Below, one piece after another: positions 1 through 7,424 of a stretch of 32,337 nt of DNA. A program made the translations under genes and the position numbers. Under the pieces are notes generated by a model. That model was given only the letters and a program-made list of their open reading frames with translations. It was not told where the DNA came from and ran no database searches. The stretch is from Parachlamydiaceae bacterium. GTDB lineage: Bacteria; Chlamydiota; Chlamydiia; Chlamydiales; Parachlamydiaceae. Location: contig JACCRY010000254.1 in NCBI GenBank assembly GCA_013813265.1, forward strand, positions 1 to 32,337, read 5' to 3'. Every line of letters begins with the position of its first letter. Position 1 is the first letter of the stretch.

Positions 1-44
1 AGTATAAAAAAGAGAAACTTTGCTATAGTATAGATAACCTCTTA

Positions 45-126
<82 letters not shown>

Positions 127-131
127 ATCTA

Positions 132-172
132 GCCGAACGTTTTTCTGAAAAGACAAGACGTTCGGTCTTTTT
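132..172 (+). terminator. Intrinsic terminator of tRNA-Leu
   Basis: The arms CCGAACGT and ACGTTCGG pair perfectly around a loop of about 20 bases and are followed by TCTTTTT. It lies 5 bases after the tRNA, so it most likely ends the tRNA transcript. Confidence 0.8.
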
Positions 173-307
173 ATGTCTCAATTCTTATAAATTTACCTCG
201 TCTTTATCCATTTCTTAACTTGCTCAAGATCCCCATTTACGTTAAATATTTGTCTGCAAAAAATAAATCTAATTGCATATACATTCTAACAACAAGAGGA
301 GCTATTT

Positions 308-415
308 ATGATCTTAGTGTACCAAATGAAAAAATGGGTAATTTTTTGTTTATTTTTTACATTTTTAACGAGTTTTAACCACCTAAAAGAGAAAAAATTT
401 ACTTCTGAACTTTAG
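308..415 (+). CDS. Possible 35-aa membrane peptide
   Basis: This short frame is preceded by a good Shine-Dalgarno (AGAGGAG, 6 bases before the ATG). It encodes 35 residues: a short polar start, then a strongly hydrophobic stretch (about residues 9-22, WVIFCLFFTFLTSF), then a basic tail. That layout fits a one-pass membrane peptide or the leftover signal peptide of a truncated exported protein. I recognise no family. The rest of 173-530 shows no other coding signal, so this could be a relic. The good SD is the main reason for listing it. Confidence 0.3.
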   Translation: MILVYQMKKWVIFCLFFTFLTSFNHLKEKKFTSEL

Positions 416-530
416 AAAGCAAGGGAACCTTTTCCACGAAAAACGGCGGGCAGTTATTTCGATGCAGCCTAATTTTTAATGAATTCCCCACAGATTTAGC
501 TGCAGGGAATTAGACGGAGCTAAATATTTA

Positions 531-941
531 CTAGTATTTATAAAGTTGATTATAAATGTGATCCACATCTTCATTTTCTAGAAATAAAATCATATTTTCA
601 TATGTTTTATTAAACATTTCAATAATAGCGGGAACTTTAGAAACATCTGGCGCATCTTTGTAAAAGTATGTTCCTGCAAAATACCGCTGACCCCCTTCTT
701 CGATGAGGCTGTTGATTGCTGCAAAGCTTCCGGGATGTATAACCTCATTGGTATCCATCACCCATTCTTCTATGAAAATAACTTGCATAGAATTTTGATC
801 TACAAGAACATGCTCTTGTACGGTAGGTCCATTATTTTCTATTTTTATATTTCGAATAAAGCCCATGTGACTGGGAGCGATAAACTGGCTGAAAGTAATA
901 ACGGGTACGAATCGATGAGCTTCTTGAGCTTTAATTTGCAT
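531..941 (-). CDS. DUF1857/AtaL-like (SRPBCC-fold) protein, N-terminus apparently damaged
   Basis: The 136 residues resemble the DUF1857/AtaL family of small START/SRPBCC-fold proteins. The block around HRFVPVITFSQF, the 'VQEHVLVD' strand and the tail with a TYFYKD strand and a long C-terminal helix fit that fold. Biochemical function is unknown for the family. The first ATG lies inside the domain. The same frame continues upstream with family-like codons (LKDGVHANTFAKVM, up to the stop at 1035-1037) but contains no ATG, GTG or TTG. No convincing SD precedes the 941 ATG. The 5' part also overlaps the end of the upstream secreted-protein gene. Either the start has been lost by mutation, or one base is missing near 950. 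It is third in a minus-strand group with the rhodanese relic and the secreted protein. Confidence 0.5.
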   Translation of the reverse strand: MQIKAQEAHRFVPVITFSQFIAPSHMGFIRNIKIENNGPTVQEHVLVDQNSMQVIFIEEWVMDTNEVIHPGSFAAINSLIEEGGQRYFAGTYFYKDAPDVSKVPAIIEMFNKTYENMILFLENEDVDHIYNQLYKY

Positions 942-975
942 GACTTTTGCAAAGGTGTTTGCATGAACACCGTCT

Positions 976-1221
976 TTAAGAGTATTTAAACTGGAATCGA
1001 TGGCAAAAAGGGATATTGCTTCTAAGGTAGGATTCTATGCTTGCAAAAGATTCTTCCTCGTTACTGCTTTGAAGGATGAGCTTCGAAAAAAAATGCTCGT
1101 CCACCGCAATTTCAAGAGGCGCTGCATAATAGCATCGATCTGCTGTATTAGTGGCAGCCAATTCCGTAGGTTCACTTAAAACGAAACTAAAAGCATAGAG
1201 ACAAAAAAGTAGTTTTTTCAT
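976..1221 (-). CDS. Small secreted protein, unknown function
   Basis: The frame encodes 81 residues beginning MKKLLFCLYAFSFVLS, a clear signal peptide. The mature part is about 63 residues long, acidic, with cysteines at the DRCYYA and FCHRF positions. The start at 1221 is chosen over the longer frame because AAGGA lies 8 bases upstream and the signal peptide begins exactly there. It starts 5 bases after the end of the rhodanese relic, so the two probably shared a transcript. Its 3' end overlaps the family-like 5' extension of the DUF1857-like gene in another frame, so its natural C-terminus may also be altered. I recognise no family. Confidence 0.5.
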   Translation of the reverse strand: MKKLLFCLYAFSFVLSEPTELAATNTADRCYYAAPLEIAVDEHFFSKLILQSSNEEESFASIESYLRSNIPFCHRFQFKYS

Positions 1222-1226
1222 AAAAA

Positions 1227-1647
1227 TTATCCTTGTTGATTTGTCGTTGAATATCCCTTCTGCATCCATTCTTCAAGCCCTTCATGATATTCATAAACGC
1301 TATGATATCCCATAGAATGAAGCTTGTCATATAGCCATCCGCTAGCAGGGCATTTAACTCCAGCGCAATACACCACAATACGGCTATCTTTATCGGGAAT
1401 AGTGGCTAAAATCTCTTTTTCCGAAGATTCGAAGGAAGCCATTTTGCATTGGGAAGCAATCTTCCATCAAAATAGTTTTCGGATCGTGCATCTAAAACAA
1501 CCATTGTTTTTTGGTATTATACCATGACTTTAGCTCTTCAGCTTTAACCGTTATGTGGTGGTTTTGTTGTGTTGTAGCAGCAGATGTTTGAAGTGCCGCT
1601 ACTAAAGGTGTGGTAATTAAGATTGCACCTAACATTTTGTAAAACAT
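1227..1647 (-). pseudogene. Secreted rhodanese-domain protein broken by two frameshifts
   Basis: A strong SD (AAAGGAG, 5 bases from ATG at 1647) and a signal peptide (MFYKMLGAILITTPLVAAL) open the gene. After residue ~48 the frame ends, but another frame continues with MVVLDARSENYFDG, the N-terminal half of a rhodanese. A third frame then gives IVVYCAGVKCPASGW and the end. Joining the pieces needs one extra base in the A-run at 1507-1512 (minus-strand reading) and one near 1431-1436. The repaired protein is about 140 residues, the usual length for a single-domain periplasmic rhodanese. The catalytic cysteine loop (CAGVKC) is intact. It would move sulfane sulfur in the periplasm. The breaks are either real decay or base-calling errors in homopolymers. 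Confidence 0.8.
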
Positions 1648-1663
1648 TTGTGCTCCTTTTGAT

Positions 1664-2215
1664 TTATAAAATTTTTTCTAACTCTCTAAGATATTGTGAG
1701 GCTACATCTTTATATTCCGGTTTGATACATTCACTATGAAAAAATGAATTTGTTTTTCCAGTAAATGTATAGCCTAATTTTTGGTAATACTTTTCAAGTC
1801 CCTTTGCAAAAACAAACACTTCAATTTTCATCGAGTTTTTGGATAATTTTTTTGCCACTTTTTCCACATAATCAATTAAAATGTGGCCTAGTTTTTTGCC
1901 TTGATAAGCCTTTGCAACAGCAAAAATACCAAATTTTCCGTAATCCTTTTGTGGAGGAATTTCAAGGACCACTACGCCAACGATCTGCTTTGTGACTTTT
2001 TGTTGCATTGCATAGGCCTTCTGATGCGGATCAGAAAGAATTTTATTCCATTCGTGCCGATGCATTCTTTCACGTGAAGCAGGACAGTCAATAAAATATG
2101 GTTTTTGCTCCAACCAATAGGAATCATTTACTAATTTAATGATCTCACTAGTGTGCTGAGAATCAGCGTTGATGACTTCAAATATTGAAGTTTCAATAAA
2201 TTTTTTGTTGATAAT
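1664..2215 (-). CDS. GNAT-family N-acetyltransferase, likely ATT start
   Basis: From the ATT at 2215 the frame gives 183 residues of a GNAT acyltransferase. It has an N-terminal strand-helix region (FEVINADSQHTSEIIKLVND) and the acetyl-CoA-binding motif A around FGIFAVAKAYQGKKLGHIL (Q-x-x-G-x-G/A type with K-L replacing one position). The motif B region follows with KGLEKYYQKLGY. The substrate is unknown. The first usual start (TTG at 2113) would delete about 34 conserved-looking residues, and no ATG/GTG/TTG exists upstream of it in frame. AAGGGG sits 5 bases before ATT at 2215. A promoter (TTGACA, 18 bases, TAAAGT) lies just upstream, so I favour the rare ATT start, as known for infC. A lost start codon is the alternative. 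Confidence 0.7.
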   Translation of the reverse strand: MINKKFIETSIFEVINADSQHTSEIIKLVNDSYWLEQKPYFIDCPASRERMHRHEWNKILSDPHQKAYAMQQKVTKQIVGVVVLEIPPQKDYGKFGIFAVAKAYQGKKLGHILIDYVEKVAKKLSKNSMKIEVFVFAKGLEKYYQKLGYTFTGKTNSFFHSECIKPEYKDVASQYLRELEKIL

Positions 2216-2271
2216 TCTATCCCCTTAATTGAACTTTTACAAATATCTTCAGCAATTAGAACGCTGTTTTA

Positions 2272-2301
2272 ACTTTAGAACATCGTTCTGTTTTTTGTCA
2301 A
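2272..2301 (-). promoter_or_regulatory. Promoter with operator-like palindrome for the GNAT gene
   Basis: On the minus strand a perfect -35 box TTGACA (2296-2301) is followed after 18 bases by TAAAGT (2272-2277). Between them lies the short palindrome GAACATCGTTC (2278-2288), a position where a repressor would block polymerase. The remainder of the gap (2302-2453) holds only weak hairpins, for example ACGATT/AATCGT near 2353, and no gene. Confidence 0.45.
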
Positions 2302-2453
2302 CAACTTAAATTCTATGAGGTTGTCTGCTTTTGCATATCAAACGAAATGTGAGACGATTTTAAGAATCGTAAACCCTAGATGTCCCCTTTAGGGATCATC
2401 TAAGATTTAGAAGGAATGCTGAAAGTAAACCTTAAGTATCCTTTCGAAGGAAA

Positions 2454-3068
2454 TTATCTAACTTGAAGATTGTTTACAACTTGTCTAACACCTGGAAGGT
2501 TTTGACTTGTATTAAGTATAACATCGCGAACTTCGTTATTTGGTACAGTTCCAGATAATGTCACAATCCCATTACGTGTTGTAACTTGAATATTTTGCAA
2601 TTGAGATCCACTTACATTTTGCTCAATTAATGCGTTTCTTAAGTCAGACGATATAGTACGATCAGCTTGAGTCTCTCCCATCGTTTGGTCACGAGAAGTT
2701 GTCGTTGTATTCGTTGTTTCATTTCCAGTAGGAGCAAGAAAATAGGCAAGCAACAATAATGGAATACCAATACCCAAAAGCCATTTGAAAAGAGACGAGT
2801 TATCTTCTTTTACATTATCTTGAGGATGATATTTTTCTTCATGAACTGTCGTACTTCTTTGTGGAGTCGCAAATCTGTCAAAATTCCAGCTTTTGATTCT
2901 TTCTTCAGCTTCTTCTCTAGAATAGCCATATTTTTGCTGTAATTTCGCAACTAGTTGATCATAACGACCATTAATTTGTTTGATATCTTCTTCTGTTAAG
3001 TTACTGAATTTCTCGCGTAACATATCGCGAATTTGTGGCCATTGGGATTCTAGTGTATCTCTATTCAT
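2454..3068 (-). CDS. CsbD-like / transmembrane / BON domain envelope protein
   Basis: The 204-residue protein has three parts. Residues 1-60 resemble the CsbD stress-protein domain (NLTEEDIKQINGRYDQLVAKL and QQKYGYSREEAEE). A single hydrophobic span lies at about 94-112 (FKWLLGIGIPLLLLAYFLA). After a Thr/Asn-rich linker, a BON domain occupies about 138-204, with GIVTLSGTV and the closing NLPGVRQVVNNLQVR. BON domains bind lipid or peptidoglycan-proximal surfaces, so an inner-membrane protein with a periplasmic BON domain and a cytosolic CsbD-like part is likely. The start at 3068 is chosen because AAGGAGG lies 6 bases before it. The longer frame to 3146 has no SD and reads as non-conserved sequence. 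Probably envelope-stress related, which is inference from the domains. Confidence 0.82.
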   Translation of the reverse strand: MNRDTLESQWPQIRDMLREKFSNLTEEDIKQINGRYDQLVAKLQQKYGYSREEAEERIKSWNFDRFATPQRSTTVHEEKYHPQDNVKEDNSSLFKWLLGIGIPLLLLAYFLAPTGNETTNTTTTSRDQTMGETQADRTISSDLRNALIEQNVSGSQLQNIQVTTRNGIVTLSGTVPNNEVRDVILNTSQNLPGVRQVVNNLQVR

Positions 3069-3120
3069 AAAAAACCTCCTTAAAAAACCATTAAGAAACA
3101 ATAAGCTCCTGTTCCGAAAC

Positions 3121-3231
3121 TTAAATGTAAAATAATCTTTTGTCAATCGTTAAATCCATGATTTCACGTCCAAAGCGAATTTCTAACTCATCAATGTTTC
3201 TTTTTAAAACACAATTTTTTTCATCCAACAT
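3121..3231 (-). CDS. Possible 36-aa protein between MarR-GNAT and BON genes
   Basis: A 36-codon frame (MLDEKNCVLKRN...) starts 10 bases after the MarR-GNAT stop and ends about 50 bases before the BON gene, on the same strand. The composition is protein-like: charged, with a heptad-like helix NIDELEIRFGREIMDL. The SD is weak (AAAAAAGAATT). I recognise no family. It may be a coupled small protein or chance. Confidence 0.3.
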   Translation of the reverse strand: MLDEKNCVLKRNIDELEIRFGREIMDLTIDKRLFYI

Positions 3232-3240
3232 AATTCTTTT

Positions 3241-4290
3241 TTATAAATCATTTAATTTTCGATGCATTACATAACCATTTTGATAACTTCCATCTGTATT
3301 GCGGACAGCATCTGGGATAGTCCCAACAATATTAAATCCAAGCCTTTCATAGATCTGGACAGCAAGGTTATTTTGACTTAGCACCATATTGAATTGCATA
3401 GCTTGCAGCCCGAGGTTTTTAGCGAGATGTAGTGACGCCTTGATTAGAAGAGATCCCACACCTTTGCCTCGATACGTATTGCGGATCATATAGGCCGCAT
3501 TGGCAATGTGGCTTGACCTACCAGAATAATTTGCTCTTAGGTAAAACCCGCCAATCACTTCTCCATCCAAAGAATGACAAACATAAACCTGTCCTTTGGG
3601 GATTAAAAATTGTCGACGAAATTCCTCAATCGAACTACACGCGTAAGGGAATTGAGAACCTGAATCAACAACATCTCGATATATATCATAGAGCCCTACT
3701 TCGTCCTTTTCATCAAATAATTCTAAAGTAAAACCCATCTGATTCAAACTTTTATATATTTCAAGTAAATTTTCTATTTTTTTACCAACCTCAGCACAGC
3801 AGTTTGCTCTATTTTGCAATGCTAAATGCTTTATATCATCTCTATTTTGGATTCGTAATCTTTTTAGTCCCTTTGCATAGAGTGCAACACCTTTATGGAC
3901 AGTTTTGATCTCTTCGTTAGTTAAAGTTAAAAGAGCTTCTTTGGTCTGATTAAATGCTATAGGTTCAAATGCATCAAGAGTCGTTTTCCCTTTCTCAGTA
4001 ATTTTAAGAAAGCGTTTTCTCCTATCTTTTTCATCGGTGAAACATTCAATATACCCTTTTTTGACCGCATTCGAAATCAAACGGCTAACAGTTGACTTAT
4101 CTATCAGCAAACATTCAGCGATTTCTCCCATTGTAGGAGATTGGCATGTAGTCAGTTCAATCAGAAGGTGGCGCTCAGCCAAAGTAACCCCAATCTCAAA
4201 ATAAGCATCGTTGAGAAGGCCAAGCTCCCGCACGACGTTTCGTGCACTGCGCCTTAATTCATCAATTGCTTCTACAGAAAGATGTTTCAT
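3241..4290 (-). CDS. MarR-family regulator fused to a GNAT acetyltransferase
   Basis: The 349 residues contain two domains. Residues ~30-135 form a MarR winged helix: the recognition region is PTMGEIAECLLIDKSTVSRL, and the wing carries the typical DEKDRRKRFLKITEKG. Residues ~195-345 form a GNAT domain with motif A around MIRNTYRGKGVGSLL (~268-282) and the NNLAVQIYERLGF block. Such bifunctional MarR/acetyltransferase proteins are a known architecture; they combine DNA binding with acyl-CoA-dependent chemistry, usually on small metabolites or proteins. ATG at 4290 has AGAGGA 5 bases upstream. A 19-base palindrome 15 bases upstream suggests autoregulation, and an alpha/beta hydrolase is transcribed divergently as a likely target gene. 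Confidence 0.9.
   Translation of the reverse strand: MKHLSVEAIDELRRSARNVVRELGLLNDAYFEIGVTLAERHLLIELTTCQSPTMGEIAECLLIDKSTVSRLISNAVKKGYIECFTDEKDRRKRFLKITEKGKTTLDAFEPIAFNQTKEALLTLTNEEIKTVHKGVALYAKGLKRLRIQNRDDIKHLALQNRANCCAEVGKKIENLLEIYKSLNQMGFTLELFDEKDEVGLYDIYRDVVDSGSQFPYACSSIEEFRRQFLIPKGQVYVCHSLDGEVIGGFYLRANYSGRSSHIANAAYMIRNTYRGKGVGSLLIKASLHLAKNLGLQAMQFNMVLSQNNLAVQIYERLGFNIVGTIPDAVRNTDGSYQNGYVMHRKLNDL
4192..4233 (-). repeat. Parent copy of a ~40-bp repeat, inside the MarR domain
   Basis: This stretch of the MarR-GNAT gene (encoding the part around ELGLLNDAYFEI) recurs in the same orientation at 5421-5460, on the other side of the hydrolase gene. A one-base indel and a few substitutions separate the copies. 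Confidence 0.75.
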
Positions 4291-4304
4291 CTTGATCCTC
4301 TAAA

Positions 4305-4323
4305 TAGTTGTGTTATACAACTA
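4305..4323. promoter_or_regulatory. MarR-type operator palindrome
   Basis: TAGTTGT and ACAACTA form a perfect 7-bp inverted repeat around a 5-base centre (GTTAT). The spacing and size are typical of MarR operators. It ends 15 bases before the MarR-GNAT start codon and precedes its SD, so binding would repress its own transcription and perhaps that of the divergent hydrolase. No second copy is seen before 4511. Confidence 0.65.
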
Positions 4324-4510
4324 CTTTAGCGAATCAAGCTTTTTTTGCAAAGGGATTTGATAAGTTTTACACATGCTTACGCCTCAACTGGCAGTTGCAA
4401 ATTGCGAGTCGAAAAGTTTAGGCCTCGAATGTAATCGGTCTATTCTATATTGCTCTAAAACAATAATTCGATCATAATACACCTAAAATCAAGAACCAAA
4501 AGTCTTTTTT

Positions 4511-5395
4511 ATGAATAAAGGAATTTTTTCCAAAATTACTGGAATTTTTATTTTTTTTGCGCTGGTTCTACCGTCTTTAACACTATTCCTAAGTTCGTCG
4601 GAGAATAAAAATATGAAATATATTGCTCATACACAAATTGGAACAGGAAAAGAAAAAGTACTGGTCATGCATCATTGGATGGGTGACTCGACAAGTTATG
4701 ATTTCATGCTTCCATATCTTAATACAAAATACTTTACCTACGTTTTTGTGGACTTGCGGGGCTATGGTCGCTCCAAAGAGATGCAGGGAACATTCTCGGT
4801 TGAAGAAGCAAGTTCAGATGCTATTAAACTTATTGATTTTTTAGATTGGGATAAATTTCATCTGATTGGACACTCTATGTCTGGTATGATTGTTCAAAAA
4901 ATGGCTTTAAATAACCCTACAAGAGTTAAAAGCGTCGTAGCGATAACACCTGTACCTGCTTGTGGCTCGCCTGGGCCTAAAGAGATGATGGACTTTTTTG
5001 AAAGTGCAGCCCTGGACAACGATGTGGCCGCTATGGATTGCGTCAATATTCTGACGAGTAATCGTTATACTAAAGCTTTTGCTGAGAAAATGATTAATGA
5101 CTTACGCAAACACTCAACAAGTCAAGCTCGCCTCGGCTACATGAACATGTTTTTTCATACTGACTTTTCTGCTTCTATAGAAGGATTACGCACTCCCATT
5201 TTAGTCTTGATTGGTGAGCATGACTTTGAAGGAAGTGAAACATTCATGCGCAATACATTCTTGAAATGGTATCCAAATGCTCAGTTAGAATGTTGCAAAG
5301 CATCTGGTCATTATCCTATGATTGAAACTCCAGTCGCTTTAGTTGCGGCCATAGAGAAGTTTATAACATCTCATTCTTCAGACTTGGATCAATGA
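4511..5395 (+). CDS. Alpha/beta hydrolase, possibly exported
   Basis: The 294 residues form an alpha/beta-hydrolase fold. An oxyanion-hole motif HHWMG lies at ~54-58, the nucleophile elbow GHSMSG has Ser122, the acid is Asp238 in GEHDFEG, and the catalytic His267 is in SGHYPM. The triad is complete. The substrate is not predictable; such proteins are esterases, lactonases or C-C hydrolases. Residues 1-30 are hydrophobic after a short basic start and look like a signal peptide. However, the ATG at 4511 has no good SD. An internal ATG at 4613 has GGAGA 8 bases upstream and would give a cytosolic protein of about 260 residues, the common family length. The gene is divergent from the MarR-GNAT regulator, which probably controls it. 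Confidence 0.85.
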   Translation: MNKGIFSKITGIFIFFALVLPSLTLFLSSSENKNMKYIAHTQIGTGKEKVLVMHHWMGDSTSYDFMLPYLNTKYFTYVFVDLRGYGRSKEMQGTFSVEEASSDAIKLIDFLDWDKFHLIGHSMSGMIVQKMALNNPTRVKSVVAITPVPACGSPGPKEMMDFFESAALDNDVAAMDCVNILTSNRYTKAFAEKMINDLRKHSTSQARLGYMNMFFHTDFSASIEGLRTPILVLIGEHDFEGSETFMRNTFLKWYPNAQLECCKASGHYPMIETPVALVAAIEKFITSHSSDLDQ

Positions 5396-5420
5396 AAAAA
5401 AACTCATGACTGTTCACCAG

Positions 5421-5460
5421 AACCTCATAATAAGCATCGTGAGAAGGCCAAGCTCACCCA
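5421..5460 (-). pseudogene. Remnant of a second marR gene
   Basis: About 40 bases repeat the internal MarR-GNAT sequence at 4192-4233, with the shared core AGAAGGCCAAGCTC and ATAAGCATCGT. The surroundings do not extend the match and the frame is broken. It looks like what is left of a duplicated regulator gene, and it places direct repeats on both sides of the hydrolase gene. Confidence 0.55.
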
Positions 5461-5470
5461 ATATTTAACT

Positions 5471-5485
5471 CCTCATAAAATGAGG
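5471..5485. terminator. Short hairpin between convergent genes
   Basis: CCTCAT-AAA-ATGAGG is a perfect 6-bp stem with a 3-base loop just past the stop codon of the minus-strand hydrolase-family gene and after the plus-strand hydrolase. No long T run follows on either strand, so terminator function is only likely, not certain. Confidence 0.4.
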
Positions 5486-5492
5486 ATAATAG

Positions 5493-6584
5493 CTAAGGAT
5501 TTGCAGGAAGGAATGCGAAAGGCTTTGCTTCTACAAAATTTGTTGCCACATTGCCAGAGTATATCTTTCCTCCAGCTGTAGTAAGCTTTTTCACCGGAGC
5601 ATTTTCTTTAAAATCGAGATCTGCTAAGGGCACCCATAAGGTATTTGGGCTTGTGGCTGAGTCAAAGAAAAGAATCTTGTTCTTTTGATCGGATACAGTA
5701 CGCCAAAGTGTGGATGAAATATTAGGTTCACCCGGCGTTGTAATCCCTAAAGGTACGCTAACATTGCGCATAACTCCCATAACACTTGCCACCGCTTGGT
5801 TGGTAAAATCATGCTTTGGAACAGCTGTAATATAATGAGGGGCAGCCTCTTTAGGAATTGCTCCGATAAGAAATGAAGCGCGCGCAAATCGATCTGCCGC
5901 TCTGTTTGTACCAGGAATGAATGTTAGGCCCCCAATACCCTGCCAATACGAATTCAAAGCAAGTTGTTTGGAAAAAATCGGAGAATTAGTCATCACCTGA
6001 TACTGTTTTCCATGATGGATGCTAAGTTTTCCGTCAATATATTCAAAAATAGCCGAGTCACCTTTCTCATCAGAAATTGCTAGGTGCAGCATTGCGGGCG
6101 AACCATCTGGTATTACGGGTGCCAGTACAATAAAAGGTTCATTTTTTAATGCATCCACAGCTTCGGCGACTAATGCAAAATTATCTAAAACATATTGAGC
6201 CCAGAGGCTGATGGATAACAAAGGAGTTTCATTATTAGGCTTGCCGTAATCGGACTCAGCGAGATACAACAAATTCGCTACAAGCCCTTTTTCATTCATA
6301 CCATCAGCGGTGCCCGCATTGTAACCAGAGACAATAAGACTGCCATATTTTGATGTCCAAGCAATTGATTTAGCTCCTGCAGCACCATCGCGTTTAATTC
6401 CGCTAGGAAATGCCCATAAATCTGAATACATATCCTGACCCCAATCCATTGATCTGCCTGTAATGACTACTGCATCAGTTCCGACAAATAATGCCCTAGT
6501 GCATGCCTCAGTGGATTGGGTCAAAGTTGTGGCAATGCAAAATACCGTCATTGCAATGCTGTGCTTGATTTTAATTTTTTTCAT
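5493..6584 (-). CDS. Exported choloylglycine hydrolase / penicillin V acylase family enzyme
   Basis: The 363 residues match the Ntn-hydrolase family C59. A signal peptide (residues 1-27, ...TQSTEA) ends exactly before Cys28, which becomes the N-terminal nucleophile after cleavage. Other family residues are visible: Asp47 in GRSMDW, the DGMNEKGL block (~94-101), Asn200 in MTNSP and Arg295 in WRTVSD. The set needed for amide hydrolysis is complete. Family members cut conjugated bile salts, penicillin V or N-acyl homoserine lactones. In an amoeba symbiont the real substrate may be an N-acyl amide of host or bacterial origin, but this is inference. The start is supported by an SD-like GAAGG upstream. 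It is transcribed alone and converges on the alpha/beta hydrolase. Confidence 0.9.
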   Translation of the reverse strand: MKKIKIKHSIAMTVFCIATTLTQSTEACTRALFVGTDAVVITGRSMDWGQDMYSDLWAFPSGIKRDGAAGAKSIAWTSKYGSLIVSGYNAGTADGMNEKGLVANLLYLAESDYGKPNNETPLLSISLWAQYVLDNFALVAEAVDALKNEPFIVLAPVIPDGSPAMLHLAISDEKGDSAIFEYIDGKLSIHHGKQYQVMTNSPIFSKQLALNSYWQGIGGLTFIPGTNRAADRFARASFLIGAIPKEAAPHYITAVPKHDFTNQAVASVMGVMRNVSVPLGITTPGEPNISSTLWRTVSDQKNKILFFDSATSPNTLWVPLADLDFKENAPVKKLTTAGGKIYSGNVATNFVEAKPFAFLPANP

Positions 6585-7424
6585 TTTTCTCGCCTTCTTT
6601 ATATTTACAATTATTTTTTTCAGGCTCGGATTATTAAAATCCTCAAGAAGATCAAAAACATTCCTTCTGAAGCTTGGAATGCTATTAAAGCCTAGTGCAA
6701 AGTAAAATTTTTATTGACCTTTCTGGCCAATTCTTTTTCCGTCTCTTGCCTCTTCATCCTTGCGCCTACAAGCATATATGTTACGAAGATGTAGAGGTAA
6801 TATCCAAAAAAAATAATTCGCCATAAAAGAACAATAAACTTTACTGTGTACTAACCTATGAATTAAAAACTTCATCCACTAAATGATAGAGAGGACCATT
6901 TTTGTTAAACATAGCTGCTGGGCCCAGAACAGGCAGCACTTTTATTGACATGGCAATCTAGTTAAGTTTGCTTTTGCTATTGTGTAGTTCAACTAGAAAC
7001 ACTCGAAAATGCATTTTCTTTCTAAAATTTGATATAATTTTATGTGTAGTCAAAAGAACTATTAAAATCAACCTTCGCTTACCTGCTTTAGTAAAATAAT
7101 TTTCAGCACATATCACATAAAAAAAATTCCGCATCCTGTAATTTAAAATCTTTACTTTCAGACTTAGATCGCAATTCGGAGTAAAATAAACTAGCGTCAA
7201 CAGCTTAACGGAACATTCCGATCATGCTTTTCTCTCAATTTTTTTCGAAGAAATAGGTATGTTAAGGTCGAAGAAGAGGAACCGCTGATATGCGGCAACA
7301 TATATCTACACGCTAATGCTAATGGAATAGAGTAAGCATCTAAAATGACCAAAACAGGTACTATACTTGGCAAAGACAATTCCTGCTAAAATGTCTCCTT
7401 CATCTTAAAAAGGGGTCCTTAATT
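6585..7424. other. 840-bp stretch with gene relics only
   Basis: No intact gene is convincing here. On the minus strand three fragments look protein-like. At 6692-6845 there is a TM-plus-basic tail frame (FIVLLWRIIFFGYYLYIFV, then MKRQETEKELARKV) without a start codon. At 6856-6951 there is a 31-codon frame (MSIKVLPVLGPAAMFNKNG...) without an SD. At 7197-7379 there is a TTG-started fragment whose core LACRYMLPHISGSSSSTL resembles a late transmembrane segment of Bcr/CflA-type MFS drug transporters. The best reading is a cluster of decayed membrane-protein genes. All three calls are weak. Confidence 0.3.

Noticed and set aside
1507-1512. Programmed frameshift in the rhodanese gene
   Set aside because: The A-run could be slippery, but a second independent -1 lesion follows and there is no downstream stimulatory structure; decay or error is more likely.
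6463-6705. Plus-strand frame opposite the choloylglycine-hydrolase start, and an adjacent frame ending ...IPSEAWNAIKA
   Set aside because: Mostly antisense to a well-supported gene; the short tail has no start or SD and is likely chance.
7197-7379. Intact 60-aa membrane protein
   Set aside because: TTG start without SD and an isolated transporter-like segment; kept only as a possible relic.
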